This document shows, piece by piece, positions 8,801-14,511 of a stretch of 16,519 nt of DNA. Source of the stretch: Thiocapsa sp. UBA6158. Its GTDB lineage: Bacteria > Pseudomonadota > Gammaproteobacteria > Chromatiales > Chromatiaceae. Each line of letters starts with the position of its first letter. Within the stretch, counting starts at the first letter, position 1. The stretch is from positions 1 to 16,519 of the forward strand of contig NZ_DIUM01000025.1 in assembly GCF_002423035.1 (NCBI RefSeq). The letters are read 5' to 3'. The position numbers and the translations under genes are program-made. Below the pieces are notes generated by a model, which was not told where the DNA came from, did not search any database, and worked only from the letters and a program-made list of their open reading frames with translations.

Positions 8801-9426
8801 GGTGCTGCCACGCCGGCGCTGTTCCCTTGAATCGGCTCGATCGGCCGGCCGAATAGGAGAAACTCGGGAAGATCGAGCGGCGGCAGTTCCTGAGCGGGCC
8901 AGCGGTCGCCGTCACGGAGTTCCTCGCGGAGTTCCATCAACAGCCGCCCGAGCACGTTCTGGCCAACGAGCACCTTCGCATCGATCGGCTTCGCACCCCA
9001 GAAGTCGTCCTTGCGCGATTCCTCGACGATCGGTCGGTCGTGAGTCGCGAGCAGCAGGCGGGAGAACTCGGCGAAATTCTGGATTAGCTTTGCGCGCAGG
9101 CACCACCGCATGATCTTGACCCGCGCGGCATCCCAATCCGGCCGAGAGTCCGAGCGGTAGGGCTTGCCCTTCATCTTCGCCGTCATCGGGCTGTTCTGTT
9201 CGATGATCAGTTTCTGCACATGCGGCAGATGCGGGAAGCGACAGGCCTGGTACAGCGCCTCGGAAGTGAGGATGCGGACGCCATTCACGCGCAGCGGATA
9301 GCCGCCCGCCATGTTGGAGAGGCCGCCGAACGCCTCCTTGGTCTTGAGGAAGACAACCGCCGTCGTGCGGTCATACGTCCGCAACCGATTCGACGCCGCC
9401 GCTTCAGAAATCGTCGTCGCCGCCAT
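5809..9426 (-). CDS. NADAR-DUF1156 fusion: N-terminal NADAR (YbiA-like) domain plus DNA methyltransferase
   Basis: This 1205-residue protein joins two domains. Residues about 15-172 form a NADAR domain: FLKTKEAFGGLSNM at 26-39, TSEALYQACRF at 54-64, GKPYRSD at 87-93 and AKLIQNFAEF at 112-121, ending with ESRKDDFWG at 136-144. After a Pro/Ala-rich linker (about 175-233), residues 234-1205 are a DUF1156-type methyltransferase: KLIEVSIPLEAINVASAREK, RHGHPSTLHLWWARRP, SAM motif I DPFSGGG at 384-390 and catalytic DPPY at 807-810. This implies N6-adenine or N4-cytosine methylation. NADAR relatives cleave N-glycosidic bonds, including ADP-ribose on guanine in DNA. The ATG at 9426 follows GGAGG (9431-9435) and overlaps the PRTase gene by 23 nt. 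The frame runs on upstream but without a credible start. An internal ATG at 8727, the expected start of an unfused methyltransferase, lacks a clear ribosome site, so one fused product is likely. Confidence 0.9.
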   Translation of the reverse strand: MAATTISEAAASNRLRTYDRTTAVVFLKTKEAFGGLSNMAGGYPLRVNGVRILTSEALYQACRFPHLPHVQKLIIEQNSPMTAKMKGKPYRSDSRPDWDAARVKIMRWCLRAKLIQNFAEFSRLLLATHDRPIVEESRKDDFWGAKPIDAKVLVGQNVLGRLLMELREELRDGDRWPAQELPPLDLPEFLLFGRPIEPIQGNSAGVAAPRPTPIAVLAAPEPKPGLFERPKDRMSPSVPRKKLIEVSIPLEAINVASAREKSIRHGHPSTLHLWWARRPLAACRAVLFSQLVDDPSAWPDRFPTPEAVEAERARLHKLIGGTKEAEYKDGLVAWESSNNETVLNAARWEIARSVAWGLGEEPPPPEDGVAILAYLQTKAPPVYDPFSGGGSIPLEAQRLGLRAYGSDLNPVAVLIGKALVEIPPKFAGLPPVNPASREERARGGRWQGRGAQGLAEDVRYYGAWMRDEAAHRIGHLYPEATLADGSKATVIAWLWARTVRSPDPEAKGAMVPLVTSFLLSTKEGKKAWVEPVIDAAASDGWRFEVRAGKLTKAEEERLKTGTKAGRGTHFTCVVTGAAIAPDHARQEGEAGRIGARLMAVVAEGVRGRVYLSPTSTHERAATSAEPSDVTGLYVEMPDNPRWFSPPGYGFKTFAALFTPRQLMTLTTFSDLVADAREKACADARAAGVPADTTPLAQGGTGATAYADAVATYLSLSVTKTADYNSSLVVWSPTRDQAKSTFARQALPMVWDFAEVNPLADAAGDFGVSLAGMRRALEAFPAEGMAAIASIDASKNSFPVRPITISTDPPYYDNIGYADLSDFFYVWLRRSLAGIWPDLFRRLTTPKDRELVATPYRHGGRDQAEAFFMRGMGEALTAIRKAAVEDLPLTIYYAFKQSEAAEDGVTSAGWASFLQAVADAGLAVDGTWPVRTERGARSISIGTNALASSIVLVCRKRATDAGVATRADFIRALKRELPDAIAAIRKAGVGPVDMQQSVIGPGMGVFTRFAKVLEDDDSAMPVKTALSLINRVWDEIENELTEAFDAPTQVALAWFATYGFDARPSGELITLANAKNIPLATLFSSGVFQDLRGKAGLVARADLSDGWSPTTDKAATTWECVQHTIRVLNAEDGGAEAAAALVAQMGQHAEDARALAYRLFEIATKKGWASEALIYNALAQEWPRLADMAPAVIARGPVATAQATLF

Positions 9427-10411
9427 AGGTCCTCCGCGGCACAAGTGGGTACCATTTATTGAACGGATGCGAGGGCGGGTTCGTGCGTCCTCCCCACCAA
9501 AGTGCGAGTGGCGAATTGTTTGGGCAATTCCGGTAGCTGAGGAAGAGTGAGCCAAAGCCCACGCCAAACTCACCGAAGCCAAGTGGACGAAGGATCTGCT
9601 TCGGGTTTGCCGAGAAGGAGCGTATCCGAAGCCCCGCGTTCAACAGCGCCTGCTCGATGACGTCGCGTCGCGCGTCACTAGAGAAGAGGCTTCCAAGGCC
9701 GCCCGGCGCCCGCGGCACGAGCGGAAACCTGCCTTGATCGTATCCCGTGGCTTCGGGTGGTAGCCGGGTCGGCCAAAGCACGTCTGAGTTAAACCGGTAG
9801 TACTTCCGGTTCTCCCACTCTAATGCCCGCCAGAAAGTGAAGTTGATCGTCTTTCCTAACCGCGACGCTTCCGCCTTCAACTCAGTGTCCGTCGTCCATT
9901 CTCCATATCGGTAATAAGCGAGGAGAATGACATGAACCTCCGCGACCTGCGGTGCATTGACAAGCCATCGCTTTAGATCGTGCTGGATGCGATTTCCGGT
10001 GAACAGAACGTCGTCCAAATAAACGAAACGGTTGCTTCCGCCGCAACATGAAAGTGACAGGCCGGTTGCTTTTAGTAACTCCTCTGCAAATAGCGATCGC
10101 AAGTCACGCTGGCTGTGCCCGTTTTTCTGAGTATCGAGCACATTGGTAGCAGCCCAGAAGGCTTTCGGATCGGCGCCGGCAAGTTTGTCGGCGGAGATCA
10201 CATGCCCGATGAAATCGCGCGCGGATGCTTTGCTAAAGTACGTCTTCGACCAGACGTGGATTAGCTCATCGAGGAGTGGCTCCCGCTCGTCGGCGTCGAA
10301 CTGTGCAAGCCAGCGCCCGACATGATCAGCGTCTGGCCGCGGGATATCGCCTTCCCGGTAGTCGGCAATCTCCGCTGCGAGAGCTTCCAACTTCTCCTTC
10401 ATGTGCGCCAC
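9404..10411 (-). CDS. Phosphoribosyltransferase-like protein (PRTase-CE type, conflict system)
   Basis: The 335-residue product carries a PRPP-loop-like segment, FVYLDDVLFTGNRI at 129-142. It has the hydrophobic-strand, two-acid, T-G pattern of type I phosphoribosyltransferases. A C-terminal FGSLFLSYRNCPNNSPLALWW segment (about 286-306), followed by FNKWYPLVPR, is characteristic of the PRTase-CE group that comparative genomics links to prokaryotic conflict systems. The substrate is unknown. It may transfer phosphoribose to or from a base, or act as a sensor or effector. The GTG at 10411 is seven bases after the helicase stop; an ATG three codons on (10402) is equally possible, and neither has a strong ribosome site, so coupling to the helicase is likely. 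Its end overlaps the NADAR-methyltransferase start by 23 nt. Sampled 60-nt stretches here have about 50-53% G+C. Confidence 0.8.
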   Translation of the reverse strand: MAHMKEKLEALAAEIADYREGDIPRPDADHVGRWLAQFDADEREPLLDELIHVWSKTYFSKASARDFIGHVISADKLAGADPKAFWAATNVLDTQKNGHSQRDLRSLFAEELLKATGLSLSCCGGSNRFVYLDDVLFTGNRIQHDLKRWLVNAPQVAEVHVILLAYYRYGEWTTDTELKAEASRLGKTINFTFWRALEWENRKYYRFNSDVLWPTRLPPEATGYDQGRFPLVPRAPGGLGSLFSSDARRDVIEQALLNAGLRIRSFSANPKQILRPLGFGEFGVGFGSLFLSYRNCPNNSPLALWWGGRTNPPSHPFNKWYPLVPRRTYGGDDDF

Positions 10412-10418
10412 GATCCAA

Positions 10419-13400
10419 TCATGCTGGTTGGGCGCCGAGCGTGATAAGGTCGGCGACGTTGAAGGCTACGGCGGTCTCGGCGAATCCAAGCTCTCGCTGG
10501 AAGAACCGCCGCACGTAAACTGGCTGCCGTGCAAACCCGGCTTCGACCTGCACGATCGCCAGGATGAAGGCTTCCGGGCTATTCAGCGAGGCCAGCAGCT
10601 CATTCTTCGTCAGCATGACGACGTCGCCATCCACATGCCGGCCCTTCACCTCGATAAAGCGGAGATGGCCGGCGGCGGGGTTGCGGCTCTCGATGTCCCA
10701 GCCCTTCTTCTCCGCGGAGACGTCCCACGCTTCGTGGCCGAGCGCGCGTTCAGCCGCCATCACCGCGTCCATAGCGAGCCGCTCGACCTCGGCACGGGAG
10801 GACGCGTCCTCGGCAAAGCCGGCCAGCACAGGCGCGCCGGCGGGTGTGCTCCGCGCCAGCAGCAGCCCCCTGGCGATGATCAGTGCGGCGCCCTTCATCA
10901 CCGGGGGCAGAGCCGTGATTTGCCGCTCGCGTGCCAGTTCCTCCTGTCGCTTGTGCAGCCGCTCGACCAGCCGCTGCGCCGTTGCCTCGGCATTGCTGGC
11001 GTTGATGCGCTGTTCCTTGCCGGCGCGTTCTTCCTCGCGCAGGCGGGCCGCGCGGGAGTCCCAATAGTTGATTTCGCGGGTGAGGCGCGCGCGCACCTCG
11101 CGCTCGACCTTGTCGATCTCCACGATCCGTCGGCGCTTCACTTCGCCCAGATGCTCTGGCACGAGCTTCGCGATGGCGTGGCCGAGCGCCTGCTGCTCGA
11201 CCCGGCCCGAGAGCCAGGGAGCGATGATCGTGTCGGCGACCAACGCGCGCTCCTCCGCCGTGATGGGCCGGCAATCGAGGTAGGGTGCCGGTCCGCCGTC
11301 GGCGGCGCTGCCGTCCTCTTGCAGATGGATGAACTGGAGCCGCTGTGAGATGACGCGCGGTTCGCCCGACTTGGCTACGCGCCCGTCCCGGATGGCGTGT
11401 TCCAGATATACGAGCAGCCGCGGGGCCTGGCTCTCATCGCCATCATCCACCAGGACGCCGCCTTGCTGAAGCAGGGGTTGGAAACGCTCCAGCACCAGGT
11501 CGAGCGCCGCATCCAGCAGTGGGTGCCCCGGGGCGAGCAACTCGGCCTGGGGTTTGCCGATGATCAACGTCTTGTCGAACGTGACGCGGGCATAGCGATC
11601 GAGGACGGGGTCGCTCCGGCCGATCAGCCGGTCCCTGTGCTTCAACGAAGACGGGACACGCAGAATCTCGAAGCGACCCTTTTCGCGCTCGGCGATGCGG
11701 CCGCCTAGCAATTGGAAGGCCTCGCGGAAGAATGCGCCGATGAAATGGGGCTGCAGACGCCGAGCCTGGGCGCGCTCCATCTCCTCGCGGATAGCGGCGA
11801 CCGCGTTCGGGTCCATCCCTTCGGAGGTCAGCTTGCGTTCGGCGACCAGACGCTCAATCGCGCTGACATCAACCGCGTCATCTACCTTCTGGAACAGGCG
11901 GGCTTTGGTCTCGGGCGCGTCGCCATAGCGGATGGCATCGACGAGAAGGTCGCGGAGCGCCTGGCCCTCGAAGAGCTCGCCCAGCACGTCATAGACCTTG
12001 CCGCCCAGGGCGGCCCGTGCCTGCTCCAGTTTTTCGAGGAGGCGTTGGTAGACCTCGCCCTCACGCGTGTTGGTCGCGCACAGGTTCCACAGGTGGCAGA
12101 CCTCCGTTTGGCCGATGCGGTGGATACGGCCGAACCGCTGCTCCAGGCGGTTTGGGTTCCAAGGTAGATCGTAGTTGACCATGAGGTGGGCGCCACGTTG
12201 GAGGTTAACGCCCTCACCAGCGGCGTCGTTCGCGATCATCACCCGCACGAGCGGGTCGGAGTTAAAGGCAGCGATGGCGGCGCGACGGGCCTCCCGCGCG
12301 ATGCCGCCATGGATGACGACCACGGAAGCCGGGTCGCCGACGCGGGCCGTGATCTTCTGCTGGAGGTATTCCAGCGTGTCCTTCGGCTCAGTGAAGATCA
12401 GTATCTTGCGGCGTAGGCCGGTTGCCTGGTCGAACATGATGGGGTCGTCGAGGATGGATTCCAGCTCCCGCCATTTCGCGTCCTTGCCGGAGAGCTTCAA
12501 TTGCAGGGCCCGTGCTTCCAGGTCCTTTAGGATAAGGATTTCGGCCTCGAGTTCCGCCAATGTGGCCGCAGCCGTTGCCTGGTCGGCAATTTGCTCCTCG
12601 ATTGCCTCTGCCTCATCGCCCGGGGCATCGTCGAGTTCGTCGGCGTCGAAGGTCGGCAAGGCAGGAGCACGCAGGAGCGGTGCGGCACCGGTTTGGCGCT
12701 GAAGCTTTTCCTCCCGCAGCCGTTCTTCAAGCCGCTTGCGGCGTCGTTCCAGGGAGCGATGGATAGCGGCGGGTGACGAGGCGAGGCGACGCTGCAGGAT
12801 CTGGAGGGCGAAGCCCACGCTGTTCTGCCGTTTGCCGTCGCCCGAGCGATCGGCGCGATTCATTTCCTCTCGGACGTAGGTGGTGACGGCCTGATAGAGA
12901 TCGGCCTCGGCCGGCGAGAGTTCGTAGCTGGCCGTGTAGGCTCGGCGCTCGGGGAAGAGGGGCGTGCCGTCGAATCGGTAAAGCTCCTCCTTCGTCAGGC
13001 GGCGCATCATGTCAGAGACGTCCGCCTTGTGGACACCTTCGCGGAAGCGTCCCTCGAACCGGTCGGCGTCGAGTAGCCCCATGAACAGTTGGAAGTCCGC
13101 CTCCTTGCCGTTGTGTGGCGTCGCGGACATCAGGAGGAAGTTGCGCGCTCGGCCTCCCAGAAGCTTTCCAAGTTTGTGGCGCTGCGTCTCCCTAACTTCA
13201 CCGCCGAAATAGGAAGCTGCCATGCGGTGGGCCTCGTCGCAGATCACCAGGTCCCATTCTGGTGCGGCGAGCAGCTTTGCCTTCAGGTCGTCCGAGCGGG
13301 CCGCCATGTCGAGGCGAACGATCAGCCGGCTGCGGTCGGTGAAGGGATTGCCACTGACGGAGTTCTCGGTCTGGTCGCGAGACAGGAGATCGAAGGCCAT

Positions 13401-13925
13401 GCCGAATTTCTCCGACATCTCCTCCTGCCATTGCTCGACTAGGCTGCCTGGGGCGACGATGAGACAGCGCTCGAGATCACCGCGGATCAGAAGTTCCTTG
13501 ATGAGCAACCCAGCCATGACCGTCTTGCCCGCGCCGGGGTCGTCGGCGAGTAGAAAGCGGAGTGGTTGCCGGGGCAGCATTTCTCCATAGACGGCGGTGA
13601 TTTGGTGCGGGAGTGCCTCGATCTGGGATGCGCTGATCGCGAGGTAGGGATCAAAGAGATGGGCTAGTCGAAGCCGGTAGGCCTCGGAGGCCAGGCGGAG
13701 GAGCCCACCGTCGGCATCAAAGGCGTATGCGCGGCCCGCTTCGAGGAATTCGAAACCGGTCTCCTCCCCGCGATAGACCAGCCGTTCCCCCACTCGTCCG
13801 TTCACACGGAAGACGAGATTCAGGGCGTCCCGCCCGAACTGGGTGACCTGGACAATCTCGGCCACGCCGGCAGCGTCCAGGCCACGAAGCCGCGCCCCGG
13901 CTTTGATATCTTCGAAGGTTGTCAT
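10419..13925 (-). CDS. SNF2-family helicase/translocase with C-terminal DUF3883 domain
   Basis: This 1168-residue protein is the first gene of the operon. The helicase core has Walker A ADDPGAGKT at 127-135, DEAH at 230-233, motif III SATPHN at 267-272, and C-lobe motifs including NDAAGEGVNLQ (566-576) and EQRFGRIHRIGQ (595-606), as in Swi2/Snf2 and HepA-like ATPases. A charged insertion with coiled-coil character lies at about 390-480 between the lobes, and another at about 955-1002. The C-terminal 110 residues are DUF3883, with GWDIES at 1075-1080 and IEVKGR at 1091-1096. The D...ExK arrangement resembles PD-(D/E)XK nuclease folds. Such helicases occur in several restriction-like defence systems as DNA translocases. 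The ATG at 13925 is preferred over a TTG 13 codons upstream because MTTFEDIKAG is a natural start. No clear ribosome site precedes it, which fits a near-leaderless transcript. Confidence 0.9.
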   Translation of the reverse strand: MTTFEDIKAGARLRGLDAAGVAEIVQVTQFGRDALNLVFRVNGRVGERLVYRGEETGFEFLEAGRAYAFDADGGLLRLASEAYRLRLAHLFDPYLAISASQIEALPHQITAVYGEMLPRQPLRFLLADDPGAGKTVMAGLLIKELLIRGDLERCLIVAPGSLVEQWQEEMSEKFGMAFDLLSRDQTENSVSGNPFTDRSRLIVRLDMAARSDDLKAKLLAAPEWDLVICDEAHRMAASYFGGEVRETQRHKLGKLLGGRARNFLLMSATPHNGKEADFQLFMGLLDADRFEGRFREGVHKADVSDMMRRLTKEELYRFDGTPLFPERRAYTASYELSPAEADLYQAVTTYVREEMNRADRSGDGKRQNSVGFALQILQRRLASSPAAIHRSLERRRKRLEERLREEKLQRQTGAAPLLRAPALPTFDADELDDAPGDEAEAIEEQIADQATAAATLAELEAEILILKDLEARALQLKLSGKDAKWRELESILDDPIMFDQATGLRRKILIFTEPKDTLEYLQQKITARVGDPASVVVIHGGIAREARRAAIAAFNSDPLVRVMIANDAAGEGVNLQRGAHLMVNYDLPWNPNRLEQRFGRIHRIGQTEVCHLWNLCATNTREGEVYQRLLEKLEQARAALGGKVYDVLGELFEGQALRDLLVDAIRYGDAPETKARLFQKVDDAVDVSAIERLVAERKLTSEGMDPNAVAAIREEMERAQARRLQPHFIGAFFREAFQLLGGRIAEREKGRFEILRVPSSLKHRDRLIGRSDPVLDRYARVTFDKTLIIGKPQAELLAPGHPLLDAALDLVLERFQPLLQQGGVLVDDGDESQAPRLLVYLEHAIRDGRVAKSGEPRVISQRLQFIHLQEDGSAADGGPAPYLDCRPITAEERALVADTIIAPWLSGRVEQQALGHAIAKLVPEHLGEVKRRRIVEIDKVEREVRARLTREINYWDSRAARLREEERAGKEQRINASNAEATAQRLVERLHKRQEELARERQITALPPVMKGAALIIARGLLLARSTPAGAPVLAGFAEDASSRAEVERLAMDAVMAAERALGHEAWDVSAEKKGWDIESRNPAAGHLRFIEVKGRHVDGDVVMLTKNELLASLNSPEAFILAIVQVEAGFARQPVYVRRFFQRELGFAETAVAFNVADLITLGAQPA

Positions 13926-13934
13926 CTCAAGTGG

Positions 13935-13964
13935 ATTATCGCGCGCTAATTCTCGGAAAGCCAA
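13935..13964 (-). promoter_or_regulatory. Candidate promoter of the defence operon
   Basis: On the minus strand there is a -35-like TTGGCT (13959-13964), then an 18-bp spacer, then a -10-like GATAAT (13935-13940). Transcription would start only a few bases before the ATG at 13925, giving an almost leaderless mRNA. That agrees with the missing Shine-Dalgarno sequence. It is a match by eye to a sigma-70 pattern and could be chance. Confidence 0.35.
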
Positions 13965-13975
13965 TAAGCCGAGAA
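13950..13975. promoter_or_regulatory. Inverted repeat around the candidate -35 box (possible operator)
   Basis: TTCTCGG at 13950-13956 and CCGAGAA at 13969-13975 form a perfect 7-bp inverted repeat with a 12-base spacer. The candidate -35 box of the defence operon lies in the spacer. A protein bound here could repress the operon. No regulator gene lies inside the operon itself. Confidence 0.35.
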
Positions 13976-14244
13976 CCTTTGGTGTCTATAGCCGTGATCG
14001 CGTTGGTCATCGGGTGGATCACCGAAGCACTGCAAGTCAGGTCGTCTTCGTTCAGGCATCCGTACCAAAGTGATGACTCTCGCCGCGCGGGCGGTGGGCA
14101 AGTGCAACGCGAATTAGGGCGAGTGCCGACTGCACTGAAAGCGGCCTTTAGACTTGATTTTTGGGTTCCGTACTAAATCGGCCAAGTCAACAGGTCCAGA
14201 GACAACCGGCGTATGGAGACCCGTTTTCCTGGTTCGTTCCGCCA

Positions 14245-14258
14245 CTGTTGGTCAACAG
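14245..14258. repeat. 14-bp palindrome (possible protein binding site)
   Basis: CTGTTG and CAACAG form a perfect 6-bp inverted repeat with a 2-bp centre. The symmetry suits a dimeric DNA-binding protein. It has no assigned partner in the window. Confidence 0.3.
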
Positions 14259-14336
14259 CCCACGGCGCAAACTCACTGAACCATTGGGCTTTTCTGTGCA
14301 GGACGCAGTCGCAGAGACGTATCTATCGGGAAGGAC

Positions 14337-14350
14337 TGGCGGAGAGAGTG
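14337..14350 (-). other. tRNA-Ser 3'-end fragment, candidate attachment-site core
   Basis: TGGCGGAGAGAGTG is the reverse complement of CACTCTCTCCGCCA, the usual 3' end, including CCA, of alphaproteobacterial tRNA-Ser. The match ends at 14350, where the T-arm should continue. P4-type integrases commonly recombine into tRNA 3' ends, and this site is about 160 bp upstream of one. The fragment also forms a 7-bp hairpin with TCCGCCA at 14351-14357, so a chance match is possible. The tRNA identification is from memory of tRNA sequences, not a search. Confidence 0.45.
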
Positions 14351-14470
14351 TCCGCCATTGAAAAGCCCACGATGACCCCGCTTCGTATCAAGTGCCATGA
14401 AAAATATGGCGTTATAGACTATGGTCTGTCCAACACCGTCTATCCTAATCCCATTGCATCCAAGCCGCCG

Positions 14471-14506
14471 TTGGGGGTAGATTTGGGGGTAGAAATTTGG
14501 GGGTAG
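14471..14506 (+). repeat. Three direct repeats of TTGGGGGTAG upstream of the integrase
   Basis: Exact copies of TTGGGGGTAG start at 14471, 14483 and 14497, so the spacing is 12 and 14 bases, about one helical turn or slightly more. They end five bases before the preferred integrase start codon. Regularly spaced repeats next to an integrase gene fit arm-type binding sites for the integrase or an excisionase, or an autoregulatory operator. Which of these applies is not decided. Confidence 0.6.
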
Positions 14507-14511
14507 GACCC

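Larger units (their letters stand above)
13926..14511. other. Intergenic region between the defence operon and the divergent integrase
   Basis: This stretch of about 590 bp has no convincing gene. Short open frames on the plus strand (for example 13919-14176 and 14213-14506) match no family I recognise and lack clear ribosome sites. It contains the candidate operon promoter and inverted repeat near its left end, a 14-bp palindrome at 14245-14258, a 14-nt match to a tRNA-Ser 3' end at 14337-14350, a 6-bp inverted repeat (ATAGAC at 14414-14419, GTCTAT at 14438-14443), and three direct repeats just before the integrase. Confidence 0.6.

Noticed and set aside
7444..8856. 470-residue open frame on the plus strand
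   Set aside because: It is antisense to the methyltransferase and rich in Arg, Pro and Gly; a composition artefact.
2457..13925. Classification as BREX or DISARM
   Set aside because: No PglZ, BrxL, BrxA or BrxB-like gene and no DrmA/DrmB (DUF1998) gene is present. Only the DUF499 ATPase, the methyltransferase and the helicase are shared in type.
13919..14176. 85-residue open frame beside the helicase start
   Set aside because: It has no ribosome site or recognised motif and overlaps the candidate promoter of the defence operon.
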